From: Oceanobacter sp. | Lineage (GTDB): Bacteria > Pseudomonadota > Gammaproteobacteria > Pseudomonadales > Oceanobacteraceae | DNA length: 64,000 nt | NCBI GenBank assembly: GCA_002733645.1 | Contig: NVWL01000007.1 | Coordinates: 54,157-118,156 of the forward strand | Direction: 5' to 3' | In this document: positions 38,712 to 48,238 of the stretch, one piece after another | Layout of the letters: each line of letters opens with the position of its first letter | Position numbering within the stretch: position 1 is the first letter of the stretch | Notes under the pieces: generated by a model | What the model was told of the DNA's origin: nothing | Databases searched by the model: none | Seen by the model: the letters and a program-made list of their open reading frames with translations, nothing else | Made by a program: the position numbers and the translations under genes

Positions 38712-40244
38712 TTAAAGCTGAGGACCTGCCGCCACAATCGCGTCAGATACGTCGTACTTCTTGAAGTTTTCAACAAACTGGTTTGCTAGGTTTTGCGCTG
38801 CACCTTCCCAATCAGACAGGTTAGCCCATGCCTTGGTTGGGTTAAGTAGTGTGGTATCAACACCATCAACAGACTTAGGCACCTGAAGGCCAAACACTGG
38901 CAGCTCTTCAGTCTCTGCATCACGCAATGCGCCAGTTTGAATCGCTGCGATAACCGCACGAGTCGTTGGGATGCTGAAACGCTCACCGCCGCCGCCGTTA
39001 GGGCCGCCAGTCCAACCAGTGTTTACTAAGTAAACCTGTGAACCGAATTCAGTCACACGCTTCATCAACAACTCAGCGTATTCGCCTGCTGGACGTGGGA
39101 AGAAAGGTGCGCCGAAGCAAGTCGAGAACGTAGACTTCAGGCCTTTAGAACCGCCCATTTCTGTTGACCCAACCAATGCGGTGTAGCCAGACAGGAAGTG
39201 GTATGCCGCTTGTTCTTTCGTAAGCACAGACACAGGAGGCAATACGCCAGTCATGTCACAGGTCAGGAAGATAACTGCTTTCGGTTCGCCAGCCATGTTC
39301 TCAAGTACGCGCTTTTCAACGTGCTCAAGTGGGTAAGCACAACGGCCGTTTTCAGTCAGGCTAACGTCGTTGTAGTCTGCTTTGCGAGTGGCTTCGTCGA
39401 TTACAACGTTCTCAACGATGGCGCCGAACTTGATCGCGTCCCAAATGATTGGCTCATTTTTCTGCGATAGATCGATTGTTTTTGCGTAGCAACCACCTTC
39501 AATATTGAAGACTGTCCCTTTGCCCCAACCGTGCTCGTCATCACCAATCAGGTAACGCTCTGGGTCAGCAGATAGGGTTGTTTTACCGGTGCCAGACAGA
39601 CCGAAGAACAAACAAGTATCGCCGTCTTCACCCACGTTGGCTGAACAGTGCATTGGCAGCACGTCTTTTTCTGGAAGTAGGAAGTTCTGTACACCGAACA
39701 TGGCCTTCTTCATTTCGCCTGCGTAACGCATGCCAGCCAATAGTACCTTGCGCTGTGCGAAGTTAACGATCACTGCGCCGTCAGAGTTGGTGCCATCACG
39801 CTCAGGAACACATTCAAAGCCCGCAACGTTTAGGATCTGCCACTCTTCTTTGTCAGAAGGGTTGTAACCTTCAGGGCGAATGAACAGGTTGCGGCCAAAC
39901 AGGTTCTGCCAAGCAGTCTGAGTGGTCATTTTAACTGGAAGGTAGTGCTGAGGATCAGAACCGACATGAACGTTAGATACGAAGCTGTCATGCTGAGAAA
40001 TATACTCTTCTACACGCTCCCACAGAGCATCAAATTTGTCGGCATCGAATGGACGGTTGATGTTGCCCCAGTCGATGGCGTCTTTGCTGCTTGGCTCTTC
40101 AACGATGTATTTGTCCATCGGAGAGCGACCAGTACGCTTACCAGTTTTGATTACTAGCGCGCCGTTGTCCTGTAGCTGGCCTTCACCGCGAGCGATGGCT
40201 TGTTCTACTAGGAATGGTGTGGATAAGTCAGTGTAAACAGTCAT
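38712..40244 (-). CDS. pckA: Phosphoenolpyruvate carboxykinase (ATP)
   Basis: The 510-residue enzyme converts oxaloacetate and ATP to phosphoenolpyruvate, the first step of gluconeogenesis. Signature sites are [10 protein letters not shown] near the N-terminus, the kinase-1a loop [14 protein letters not shown] (about 215-228), DDEHGWG and the Mg site. The order pckA-hslO-hslR-yrfG is the common gammaproteobacterial one. The leader between 40245 and 40449 has complementary CCCCGTA / TACGGGG blocks about 70 bases apart that could pair in the mRNA. Confidence 0.96.
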   Translation of the reverse strand: MTVYTDLSTPFLVEQAIARGEGQLQDNGALVIKTGKRTGRSPMDKYIVEEPSSKDAIDWGNINRPFDADKFDALWERVEEYISQHDSFVSNVHVGSDPQHYLPVKMTTQTAWQNLFGRNLFIRPEGYNPSDKEEWQILNVAGFECVPERDGTNSDGAVIVNFAQRKVLLAGMRYAGEMKKAMFGVQNFLLPEKDVLPMHCSANVGEDGDTCLFFGLSGTGKTTLSADPERYLIGDDEHGWGKGTVFNIEGGCYAKTIDLSQKNEPIIWDAIKFGAIVENVVIDEATRKADYNDVSLTENGRCAYPLEHVEKRVLENMAGEPKAVIFLTCDMTGVLPPVSVLTKEQAAYHFLSGYTALVGSTEMGGSKGLKSTFSTCFGAPFFPRPAGEYAELLMKRVTEFGSQVYLVNTGWTGGPNGGGGERFSIPTTRAVIAAIQTGALRDAETEELPVFGLQVPKSVDGVDTTLLNPTKAWANLSDWEGAAQNLANQFVENFKKYDVSDAIVAAGPQL

Positions 40245-40449
40245 ATCGGTGCCCCGTAGGGTCCTCGTAAATTACGTACGGCTTGTGGCCATACTCTGTA
40301 TCTCTATAAACCGCCCTGAGGGTGTACGGGGCGAGCCCAAAATTTTAGACCGGCGATTATGCCAGAAAATTGCGCCCACGCTAAGCCCCGCTGGTCGCTT
40401 TTTGACCGATATCTTCGTCAATACCTGTCAGGATGTTAGCTTCAGTCAG

Positions 40450-41307
40450 TTACTGCAGTTTGTGTTCTGGAAATAACTCATCAATTTGCACGCCATCAAA
40501 GGCATAGGCTTGTTGGCAAAAATCACAATTAATGGCGATTTTTCCCTGCTCGGCAATGATACTTTTTAGTTCAGCGTGACCGAGTTGATGCAACGCGGTG
40601 GCGATGCGATCTTTTGAGCAGGTGCAGAAAAAGCTCAAGTCTGAAGCTGGGTAAATACGCACGTCTTCTTCGTGATAGAGGCGATGCAGTAAGGTGTCGT
40701 TCGGCAATAGAAGTAATTCTTCATCTTTAATGGTGCTGCCCAAGTGGCTAATACGATCCCATGCGTCTGGGTCGTCGCCAGTGGCTGATGGCATTTGTTG
40801 CAGCATAAAGCCCGCGGCTATCGTACCGTCACACTTTAACCAGAAACGGCTGCCTAGCTGCTCAGATTGCATAAAGTAGTCTTCGATAGCCCCGGCGATA
40901 TTGCCACCTTGGATAGCGGTAATGCCCTGATAGCGCTGCCCTACTTCTGGCTCAATCGTAATGATCATTTGGCCATCTTTAAATTCTAACGCTTCGGCCT
41001 CGACGTTTTCATCGTATCGAGCAATCGCGCGCAGCTGACCTTTCTCGCTCGATTCAGCCTGAAGCAATGTCACATTGCCGGTTAAGCGTATTTGCAATGT
41101 TAATCTACCCGGAAACTTGAGGTTGCTGCTCAGCAAAGCTGTTGCCGCCATCAACTCACCAATCGCAATGGCAATCGGTTCTGGGTACTTGTGACGCTTT
41201 AAGACGCCCTGATAGCTGTCGTTTAGATGGGCAAGCTCGCCACGAATCGCGGTTTTATCGAAACTAAAGCGTTGCAGCGTATCGGCGCTGGCCTGTTGAG
41301 CAGACAT
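40450..41307 (-). CDS. hslO: Redox-regulated chaperone Hsp33
   Basis: The 285-residue cytosolic chaperone is switched on by oxidation. The C-terminal zinc site has the expected four cysteines, CTCSK and CDFCQQ, that form disulfides under stress. The N-terminal domain is typical (HLNDSYQGVLKRHKYPEPIAIAIGELMAATALLSSNLKF). It starts 2 bases after the hslR stop, so the two are co-translated. Confidence 0.95.
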   Translation of the reverse strand: MSAQQASADTLQRFSFDKTAIRGELAHLNDSYQGVLKRHKYPEPIAIAIGELMAATALLSSNLKFPGRLTLQIRLTGNVTLLQAESSEKGQLRAIARYDENVEAEALEFKDGQMIITIEPEVGQRYQGITAIQGGNIAGAIEDYFMQSEQLGSRFWLKCDGTIAAGFMLQQMPSATGDDPDAWDRISHLGSTIKDEELLLLPNDTLLHRLYHEEDVRIYPASDLSFFCTCSKDRIATALHQLGHAELKSIIAEQGKIAINCDFCQQAYAFDGVQIDELFPEHKLQ

Positions 41308-41309
41308 TC

Positions 41310-41708
41310 TCAGAGATCCTGTTTGTTTTCAAAGCGGCGCATATCGCGACGTTCTTTTTTGTTGGGTTTGTGATCCGGTGCAGCTTGATGGGCGCGCACG
41401 ACCTTGCGATATTCGGCTTTATCCATCCGCTCTTTGATACTTTCGGGGGTTTCTTTATAAAGAAGTTGCGCTTCAGGTGCGCCACGACGATGCTCTGACA
41501 GCGCAATAACCTCAACGACTTTTTCATCAAAGCCCTGGCGGATCGTCAGTTTTGCACCCACATCGATCGTCTTGCTGACTTTGCAGCGCTGACCATCGTA
41601 ATGCACCTTCCCGCCCTCAATGGCCGCTTTCGCTAGCCCGCGAGTTTTAAAGAAACGTGCCGCCCAGAGCCACTTATCTAGGCGAATTTTTGTATGTGAT
41701 TCTGTCAT
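41310..41708 (-). CDS. hslR: Ribosome-associated heat shock protein Hsp15
   Basis: The 132-residue protein has an S4-type RNA-binding domain at its N-terminus (RLDKWLWAARFFKTRGLAKAAIEGGKV) and a basic tail (PNKKERRDMRRFENK). Hsp15 rescues 50S subunits that carry stalled nascent chains. Order and spacing with hslO match E. coli. Confidence 0.94.
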   Translation of the reverse strand: MTESHTKIRLDKWLWAARFFKTRGLAKAAIEGGKVHYDGQRCKVSKTIDVGAKLTIRQGFDEKVVEVIALSEHRRGAPEAQLLYKETPESIKERMDKAEYRKVVRAHQAAPDHKPNKKERRDMRRFENKQDL

Positions 41709-41796
41709 AAGTTCAATATGTGGTGGCGAAGGCAGCGTATTACAAGGTCATACATCATTGCCATCAACGACTGCCATCAACCATTGCCGCTAGGGC

Positions 41797-42465
41797 TTAC
41801 TTGTCTTTGTTGAGTTGCAGCTCATCAAAATGATGAATGCCGGGGAACTGGCTTTCGGTATTAGGTTCTTTCTGGCTGTCTGGATGAAAGATGGTCAGTA
41901 ACCAACGAACGCCCCATTTTGAGCCGGATTCTAATACCGCTTGGCTGTCGTCAATCAATAAGGTGCGTTCTGGGTTGAAGTCTTCTTCGCGATGCAAGTG
42001 ATCCCAAAACGCTTGGCTTTCTTTTGGCTCTTTATAATCATGTGAGCTGATAACGCGGTCGACCATTTGATCTAAGCCGGTGCGCTCCATTTTTAAGTTC
42101 ACACTGTCACGATGGGCGTTGGTAACAATCACGGTACGTTTGCCTAGTGCCTTCATGGTATCGAGAAAATCTTTCACATGCGGGCGGAAGCCAATGCGGT
42201 CTTGGACGTCACGCTTAAGTTCGGCAATCGGTAAACCTGTTAACTCAGTCCAGTGATCCAGACAGTACCAATTGAGCGTACCGCGTAAACCAACGAAACT
42301 TTTATTCAGCTCGGCGAGGGCCTCTTCTTCAGTTAGACCATGATGTTCCGCGTATTTACTCGGCACATGCTCAAGCCAGAAATAGTTGTCGAAATGTAGG
42401 TCTAGTAGAGTACCGTCCATATCCAGCAGAACCGTATCAATTTCTTGCCACTCTGGCATCGTCAT
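41797..42465 (-). CDS. yrfG: HAD-family nucleotidase YrfG
   Basis: The 222-residue HAD hydrolase has motif I DMDGTLLDL, motif II VTNAHRD, the motif III lysine in SHDYKEPK and motif IV LLIDDS. The W-rich cap (FDNYFWLEHVPSKYAEHHG) identifies it with YrfG, reported to dephosphorylate GMP and IMP. It is divergent from nudE with 50 bases between the start codons. Confidence 0.9.
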   Translation of the reverse strand: MTMPEWQEIDTVLLDMDGTLLDLHFDNYFWLEHVPSKYAEHHGLTEEEALAELNKSFVGLRGTLNWYCLDHWTELTGLPIAELKRDVQDRIGFRPHVKDFLDTMKALGKRTVIVTNAHRDSVNLKMERTGLDQMVDRVISSHDYKEPKESQAFWDHLHREEDFNPERTLLIDDSQAVLESGSKWGVRWLLTIFHPDSQKEPNTESQFPGIHHFDELQLNKDK

Positions 42466-42515
42466 GCGCTAATACCTTATGAAATACGTTTAGTCGCTAT
42501 TAAAGCAGGGCTGTT

Positions 42516-43079
42516 ATGCATAAAAAACCCGAAATCCAGCATCGCTCCATTGTCGCCGAAAGTCGCTTGTTTCGTATAGAGTCAATCGACTTAAGATTCA
42601 GCAATGGTGTCGAACGCACCTACGAACGACTGGTGCCGGGTGGCAGTGGTGCCGTGATGATGATCGCACTGCTCGATAACGACACCTTCGCGCTCATAAG
42701 AGAGTATGGCGGAGGCGTGGAAGATTACACCCTTACTTTGCCAAAAGGTGCGGTAGATTTGGGTGAAACCATGCGCGACGCCTGCAATCGCGAGCTTCAA
42801 GAAGAAATCGGCTACGCTGCGCGCGAGTTCGTCTACCTGAAAAACATGAGCTTATCGCCCAGTTACATGCGCGGCGGCATTGATGTGGTGCTGGCCCGTG
42901 ATTTGTATCCATCGGTACTTGAAGGCGACGAACCTGAACCTTTGGAGCTTGTACCGTGGAAATTTGCTGATTTACCAGAGCTGTATGCACGTAATGACTT
43001 CAACGAAGGCCGCGCCATTGGTGGGTTAGCATTGGCGATGGAATATTTGGCTGGGCGGTTTGAGGGGCGGGTGCTTTGA
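42516..43079 (+). CDS. nudE: ADP compounds hydrolase NudE
   Basis: The 187-residue Nudix hydrolase carries the Nudix box GAVDLGETMRDACNRELQEE-IG (about 84-105). The family cleaves ADP-ribose, Ap3A and NADH. It heads the nudE/yrfG/hslR/hslO neighbourhood conserved in gammaproteobacteria. Confidence 0.92.
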   Translation: MHKKPEIQHRSIVAESRLFRIESIDLRFSNGVERTYERLVPGGSGAVMMIALLDNDTFALIREYGGGVEDYTLTLPKGAVDLGETMRDACNRELQEEIGYAAREFVYLKNMSLSPSYMRGGIDVVLARDLYPSVLEGDEPEPLELVPWKFADLPELYARNDFNEGRAIGGLALAMEYLAGRFEGRVL

Positions 43080-43177
43080 TGCGCAATTTGAAGTTGACTT
43101 AGTGCTATGTCTATACCAGAATCATCTTAACAACTAACCCTGTTGCCGGTGCGGATTGACCGCCTTGCTACAGGGAG

Positions 43178-43203
43178 AAAAAGCCGGCGCAAGCCGGTTT
43201 TTT
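43178..43203 (+). terminator. Terminator between nudE and the NYN gene
   Basis: CCGGC-GCAA-GCCGG with flanking A and T runs forms a strong hairpin. It ends only 17 bases before the NYN start codon, leaving no room for a promoter behind it. It either stops nudE reads while the NYN gene is poorly expressed, or acts as an attenuator for the NYN gene. Confidence 0.8.
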
Positions 43204-43220
43204 CATTTAAGGGACAAGCT

Positions 43221-44153
43221 ATGGATAAGCAGTTGCCGCTTCGTACTAAAGTGTACATTGATGGATATAACCTTTATTACGGTTGCTTGAAAGGCTCGCC
43301 ATTTAAATGGCTAGACATATATAGGTTATTTAAGGATGAAATTCTTCCTTCGATAACTGTTGTGAACAGTCAGTCTAAGCCGTTATCAATAGTTCTCTGC
43401 AACGAAAGTTCTGTGAGTTTCTTCACAGCTAAAATACTGGGCAATGCTGCCAGCTCACCAGACTCTGTATCTTCACAGGCTCGATACCATCAAGCATTAA
43501 AAAATTTATATCCTAATGAAGTTTCAATAGTCGAAGGTTATTACTCCATAAATAAAGTTTCAGCACGTAAAGTGTCTGACGTTGACTCTAGTATTAAACC
43601 CAAAGATTGTAGTGATGTAATCATCTGGAAAATGGAAGAAAAGCAAAGCGATGTAAATCTTGCTTTGCACGCCTATCATGATGCTATCGTTGGCAATATT
43701 GATCATGCTGTTTTTGTAACTAATGACACTGATATTTCTCCCGCGTTGAAAATGATTAAAGAAAATACATCTGTGTTTGTTGGGGTGGTTGTTCCTGTGC
43801 GCAACCCTGAAGAGCGCAGAGCAAATGCCGAGCTAACAAAATATGCGGACTGGAAAAGAACACATATCAATCAAGATGAGCTAGAGAGGTCTCAATTGCC
43901 ACGAGTGATATCGGGACGTCGAAAAGCAACAGAAAAACCTGACTCTTGGTATGCGAATCCAGATAAGTTGAATGAAATTATAGAACTTGCAAAACCAGTA
44001 TGTGGAGGAAGATCGAAGGTGTTTAAGTGGCTTGAAAAAGCGAACCCCCATATGCAAGGTCAATATCCAATAAAATTACTTCAAACAAACGAAGGTGCTG
44101 AGCTAGTTCTGGCATATGTGAAAAATTGGATTTCTGATTTAAAGAATAACTAG
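43221..44153 (+). CDS. NYN-domain nuclease fused to an MbcA/ParS/Xre-like domain
   Basis: The 310-residue protein starts at 43221 behind AAGGGA. Residues about 8-185 are a NYN/LabA-like PIN-fold domain: VYIDGYNLYYG (D14, N17) and VFVTNDTDISPALK supply the acidic active-site residues expected of this RNase fold. Residues about 253-310 (GRSKVFKWLEKANPHMQGQYP-I then LLQTNEGAELVLAYVKNWI) resemble the C-terminal toxin-binding domain of MbcA/ParS/Xre antitoxins, whose typical pattern is WL-x-PNP-L-G-x-P-LLxTxxG. A nuclease joined to an antitoxin-type domain would be an unusual toxin-antitoxin or regulatory fusion. Base composition is more AT-rich than nudE. The NYN call is firm; the second domain is moderate. 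Confidence 0.8.
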   Translation: MDKQLPLRTKVYIDGYNLYYGCLKGSPFKWLDIYRLFKDEILPSITVVNSQSKPLSIVLCNESSVSFFTAKILGNAASSPDSVSSQARYHQALKNLYPNEVSIVEGYYSINKVSARKVSDVDSSIKPKDCSDVIIWKMEEKQSDVNLALHAYHDAIVGNIDHAVFVTNDTDISPALKMIKENTSVFVGVVVPVRNPEERRANAELTKYADWKRTHINQDELERSQLPRVISGRRKATEKPDSWYANPDKLNEIIELAKPVCGGRSKVFKWLEKANPHMQGQYPIKLLQTNEGAELVLAYVKNWISDLKNN

Positions 44154-44312
44154 GATTGGTTCAAGGTCAGTGTCAGACCAAGCCTGAGCCACTCCACCTA
44201 GTTCTCATATGTATTGGCGTCTCATTAGGCTTCCAGCTCGAACAGTCCTTTCGATTCCCTGTTCAGTGAATATGCTAACCTGCAACCATCTTTTTCCGTG
44301 ATCGAGAATACT

Positions 44313-45689
44313 ATGAGCGTTGAAGGCGCAACCCTGACCCAAGGCTCAGTGGGAAACCACTTGATTCGTCAGACCTTGCCTATGGTATTTGGGGTGCTGG
44401 CGATTATGTCGGTCGGGTTGGTTGATGCTTATTATATTGGCCTTCTTGGCGATGCCCCGCTGACAGCGGTGAGTTTCATCTTTCCTGTGATTATGGCGTT
44501 GTCCTCATTGGGCATTGGGGTTATTGCCGGTATCGCTTCCGTTGTCTCACGCGCGTTAGGTGGCGGCAGTCGGATTCGAGCACAGAGCTTGGCCGGTTTT
44601 GGTTTAGTAGTGGCCATACTTTTTGGTTTGTTGATTGCCACCTTGCTGTATTTTTTCAAAATTCCGTTATTTCAATTAATGAATGCCTCCCCTGAGTTGA
44701 TTGTATTAATTGATGCCTACATGACCCCGTTTGCACTTGGCTTCCCGGTATTGCTAGTAACTATGGCAGGCAATGGCACCTTGCGCGGGCAAGGGATGGC
44801 GGGCAAAGCTTCGTTGATTTTACTAACACTGGCACTAAGCAACTGGATACTCGACCCGATTTTGATTCATGGCATCGGAACGATTGAAGGGCTAGGGACG
44901 TTTGAAGGATTCGGCATACAAGGTGCTGCCTACGCCACTATATCGGGGTGGTGTATTGGTGCGTTTGTGTCTTTGGTTTTGGTACAGCGCAGTCCGCTGC
45001 GTTTGTCGTTGACCTCATTAAAAGAAGCGCACCCAACGACAGACTTAAAGGCCTTATTTAAAGTCGGCGGCCCTGCGGCGATATCCAACTCAGTGAACCC
45101 GATGGGCTTGTCGATACTCACGGCGATGTTAGCGCAATACGGCGATGCGGCGGTGGCCGGCTTTGGGGCTGGTGGGCGTTTACAAAGTTTGGCCATCGTT
45201 CCTTTATTAGCGTTATCCAGTTCTATTGGTGCCATCGTCGGACAGAACTGGGGCGCAGGATATGGAGATCGTGCGCGGCGTGCGTTATGGTTATCCCTCG
45301 GTTTTTGTCTTGTTTATGGCCTAGTGGCAGGCACGTTATTGAGCTGGTGGAGCGAACCACTGGCGCATATCTTTACCGAAGATACCGACACGATTGATGC
45401 CATATCGTCGTACCTAGTTATTTCTGTTTGGGGATACGCCGGTTTTGGTGCGTTGATCGTTGTAAACGGCGCATTAAACGCTATGGATCGAGCAAACTTT
45501 GCATTAATGCAATCAGTTCTGCGCGTGACCGTCTTTATGATTCCGATGGCGTGGGGGTTAGGCTTTTGGCTTGATGCTCGCTCTATTTATGCTGGTGAGT
45601 TAATCGCAAATTTATTAGGCGGTGTCGTGGCCGTCCTGTTGGGGCGAGCTTTGTTGGATGATCGTTGGCTTAGACATCCCTCTGCTTGA
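44313..45689 (+). CDS. MATE-family efflux transporter
   Basis: The 458-residue protein has about twelve hydrophobic segments in two related halves, typical of MATE antiporters that export drugs or metabolites against Na+ or H+. Characteristic stretches include VDAYYIGLLGDAPLTAVSF and GTLRGQGMAGKASLIL in the first half and VNPMGLSILTAMLAQYGDAAVAGFGAGGR in the second. The ATG at 44313 is preferred; a GTG 15 bases earlier would also be in frame. The substrate is unknown. Confidence 0.9.
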   Translation: MSVEGATLTQGSVGNHLIRQTLPMVFGVLAIMSVGLVDAYYIGLLGDAPLTAVSFIFPVIMALSSLGIGVIAGIASVVSRALGGGSRIRAQSLAGFGLVVAILFGLLIATLLYFFKIPLFQLMNASPELIVLIDAYMTPFALGFPVLLVTMAGNGTLRGQGMAGKASLILLTLALSNWILDPILIHGIGTIEGLGTFEGFGIQGAAYATISGWCIGAFVSLVLVQRSPLRLSLTSLKEAHPTTDLKALFKVGGPAAISNSVNPMGLSILTAMLAQYGDAAVAGFGAGGRLQSLAIVPLLALSSSIGAIVGQNWGAGYGDRARRALWLSLGFCLVYGLVAGTLLSWWSEPLAHIFTEDTDTIDAISSYLVISVWGYAGFGALIVVNGALNAMDRANFALMQSVLRVTVFMIPMAWGLGFWLDARSIYAGELIANLLGGVVAVLLGRALLDDRWLRHPSA

Positions 45690-45979
45690 CTCTTATTCTG
45701 TGTATCGAAAGTATATGAATATAATTAAAAAATAAGAAATTATCATTAGACTGAATTCTTCAGACCTTATACTTCTGGTAGCCCTGTTTAGGCCATCTTT
45801 GCTGAGCAATATCGACAAAGTCTACAGGACTTTGTTTTGATCAATGTGGTTAAATTTATTGCCATAAAATAATAAAAGATTTTACAGGAAAGCGTCAGGT
45901 TGAATTTCTTAGACTCGGCCTTTTATATTTTTTATATCGGGGGCTGAAAACACATTGATGTAATATAAAAGGAAGGGTC
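45690..45979. other. 290-base AT-rich gap before the prepilin-like gene
   Basis: I see no gene, clear repeat or terminator here. The last 20 bases contain AAAGGAAGGG, a strong ribosome site for the gene at 45980. Confidence 0.4.
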
Positions 45980-46417
45980 ATGGCTAATTTAACGCGACAG
46001 AAAAACATACGGGGCTTTACTTTAATTGAGCTTATTCTGGCTCTGGTAGCATTAGGGTTTGCTGCGCTGGCATTAGTATTAGCGTTAAAAGACTTTGCGG
46101 AAGGCGCAGCCGCGACAACCACGACCTACAAGGCCGCAGGTGTTGCCTTATGTTCATCCTACTGGGGGACAACCGGTATTGGTAAAATAGAAGACTATGT
46201 GTCTGATGAACAAGAGGCTGAATGGGAAGAGGAAGGACTGAGTGAAGAAGAAATTAACGCAGAGTACGCCAAACTAAGCGCCACCAAGTTTGCAAAATGT
46301 ATGGCTGAGGTAGAATCTGAAGCACTTAGAGCAACGGCAGCTCAGGAAAAATTTGATATCAGCAATGTTAAATGCGTGCCTGTAGATGCTTGGCCTGAGA
46401 ATTTAAAGAAACCCTGA
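45980..46417 (+). CDS. Solitary type IV prepilin-like protein
   Basis: The 145-residue protein has a class III leader: basic MANLTRQKNIRG, then cleavage before FTLIELILALVALGFAALALVLALK, with the required Glu at +5. After processing it would be an inner-membrane pseudopilin or minor pilin. The globular part is short and acidic (EEQEAEWEEEGLSEEEI-like segment) with three Cys in CSSYWG, KCMAE and NVKCVP. No other pilus or secretion gene is nearby, so it must act with an apparatus encoded elsewhere or has another role. Confidence 0.8.
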   Translation: MANLTRQKNIRGFTLIELILALVALGFAALALVLALKDFAEGAAATTTTYKAAGVALCSSYWGTTGIGKIEDYVSDEQEAEWEEEGLSEEEINAEYAKLSATKFAKCMAEVESEALRATAAQEKFDISNVKCVPVDAWPENLKKP

Positions 46418-46475
46418 TAAGCAAACTTTGCAGTTTTGCTAGACTGTTTATAACTTGTAATCGCTTTATATAAGA

Positions 46476-47186
46476 TTACTTGAGATTTACTTCGTTTTTT
46501 CTCAACGCTCGGTACTCGCCTGGCGCTAAATCAGCATCCAATTCAATCTCGCCAATACTCACTCTATGCAACGCCAGCACAGGGTTTCTAAATCGCCCAA
46601 ACATGCGCTTTATTTGGTGATAGCGCCCTTCTTCTAACGTCACTTTTGCAACGCATTCTGACAGCTTTTCTAGCTGTGCTGGTTTGGTGGTGATGTCTTC
46701 GTAGGAAAAATACATGCCGTCGGCAAAGGCTTGTATGCATTCGTCGGTAATTGGATGTTCGAGGGTCACTTCATAGACCTTGGCGACTTTATTTTCGGGT
46801 GACATTAACGCCCGCGACCAGTCGCCGTCGTTGGTGATTAATAATAATCCAGATGAATTTAAATCGAGGCGGCCAACGATATGTAAGTCTGCGGTGTTTA
46901 TATTTTTTTCGACTAATAAATCCATCACGGTTTTGTGTTGCTCATCTTTGGTGGCGCTAACAACACCGATGGGCTTGTTCATCATGATGTATGTTCGGGA
47001 GTTTTTTTGTAGCACTTTGTCGTCGAGTGCGACGTGAGAAAACTGATCAATCGGTTGGTTAATGTCGGTAGCGAGCTGGCCATCAACGTAAATTCGTTTT
47101 TGCGCCAGCATGAGGCGCACTTTACTTTTAGGTGTGCCGGTTTTGGCGCTGATAAAACGGTCGAGGCGGTGTTTTTTACCTGACAT
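46476..47186 (-). CDS. rsuA: 16S rRNA pseudouridine synthase RsuA type
   Basis: The 236-residue protein has an N-terminal S4 domain (RLDRFISAKTGTPKSKVRLMLAQKRIYVDG) and a pseudouridine synthase domain with the catalytic GRLDLNSSGLLLITNDG (Asp) and GRYHQIKRMFG. It matches RsuA, which modifies U516 of 16S rRNA, along its length; other members of the RsuA/RluE group are close, so the exact target is a family-level inference. Confidence 0.85.
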   Translation of the reverse strand: MSGKKHRLDRFISAKTGTPKSKVRLMLAQKRIYVDGQLATDINQPIDQFSHVALDDKVLQKNSRTYIMMNKPIGVVSATKDEQHKTVMDLLVEKNINTADLHIVGRLDLNSSGLLLITNDGDWSRALMSPENKVAKVYEVTLEHPITDECIQAFADGMYFSYEDITTKPAQLEKLSECVAKVTLEEGRYHQIKRMFGRFRNPVLALHRVSIGEIELDADLAPGEYRALRKNEVNLK

Positions 47187-47230
47187 GTTGGGTGTCTACT
47201 TGGAGGGCATGGCGGCTGCTTCTTGTTCGC

Positions 47231-47509
47231 CTATTTGCTTTTCCACATGTTGGCTACGGCTTTATCGGTACCAAGTAAGGCGACAATTTCACACACTAGC
47301 CCGGCAATCAAAAAGATACTGCCTGGCATTAGCCCTGCGTATTGCTCTACTGAGATTGATATAGAAATCGCAGCACCCGCTAGGATAAAAAATAATACGC
47401 CAACAGCAATTAAGATTTTGCGGTGTGACGGGCGGTAAACAAATTCGTTGCTGCCTGATTCAAATATATTGAGTACGGGTGAACATATTTTTCGTAGTAC
47501 GGCTTTCAT
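47231..47509 (-). CDS. Small membrane protein of unknown function
   Basis: The 92-residue protein has two hydrophobic helices (ILIAVGVLFFILAGAAISISI and GSIFLIAGLVCEIVALLG) joined by a short loop, with a basic N-terminus. A good ribosome site (AAGGATG) precedes the ATG. It lies just downstream of lrgB in the same direction and may share its transcript. I do not recognise the family. Confidence 0.7.
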   Translation of the reverse strand: MKAVLRKICSPVLNIFESGSNEFVYRPSHRKILIAVGVLFFILAGAAISISISVEQYAGLMPGSIFLIAGLVCEIVALLGTDKAVANMWKSK

Positions 47510-47527
47510 GATACATCCTTAAATTTT

Positions 47528-48238
47528 TTACATTAGCCAAGGCAGTGCGACGGCGTGAAGTGTGGCAGTCAGTGACATGGCCATGGCCGCATAGGCAGCT
47601 TGTTCGTTGCCTAACTCTAACGCACGTCCAGTGCCAATCGCGTGTGCGCAGACACCTAATGAGAGGCCGACAGCTTTGGGCGCATCAAGGCGAGTTAGTT
47701 TCAGTAATGGTGGAACAATTAACGCACCAAAGACACCAGTAACTATCACAAATGCGGATGCCAACGCGCCAATGCCGCCAAGTTGCTCGCTTAAAGTTAC
47801 AGCCACCGGGGTAGTCACAGATTTTGTGGCCATGGTCACTGTGATTTCAGGTATGCCAATCAGGTAGTGTGTCATGGCAACGGCGGTACCTACCGTCGCA
47901 ATGCTGCCCAAACTGATGGCCAATGATATACGTAGCCACTCTTTGCGCATGACGTGAATAAATTGATACAAGGGCACGGCGAGCATTACAACAACAGGGC
48001 CTAGCATTAGGTGTAAAAACTGACCGCCTTCCATATAGGTATCAAATGAAATGCCTGTCACTTCTAAAACAACAGCGACAAGGATGATGCCGGTAAGAAT
48101 GGGCGGTAAAAAAGCGCTGTTGCCTAACAAGTGGTAGAGACGTTGACCAATAATAAATGCGCCTATAGTCAAGGTCGCCCAAAATAAGGGCGTATGCAGA
48201 AGCTCAATAACTAAAGGCTGTTGCAGGATATTCGTCAT
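47528..48238 (-). CDS. lrgB: LrgB/CidB-family membrane protein
   Basis: The 236-residue membrane protein matches the LrgB family: TKSVTTPVAVTLSEQLGGIGALASAFVIVTGVFGA and SLGVCAHAIGTGRALELG are hallmarks. With LrgA/CidA it forms a holin/antiholin-like or metabolite (pyruvate/glycolate-type) exporter. The start at 48238 overlaps the lrgA stop by four bases (ATGA), so the genes are translationally coupled. Confidence 0.88.
   Translation of the reverse strand: MTNILQQPLVIELLHTPLFWATLTIGAFIIGQRLYHLLGNSAFLPPILTGIILVAVVLEVTGISFDTYMEGGQFLHLMLGPVVVMLAVPLYQFIHVMRKEWLRISLAISLGSIATVGTAVAMTHYLIGIPEITVTMATKSVTTPVAVTLSEQLGGIGALASAFVIVTGVFGALIVPPLLKLTRLDAPKAVGLSLGVCAHAIGTGRALELGNEQAAYAAMAMSLTATLHAVALPWLM

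Noticed and set aside
40245..40449. A riboswitch in the pckA leader
   Set aside because: Complementary CCCCGTA / TACGGGG blocks exist, but no known riboswitch core motif can be recognised.
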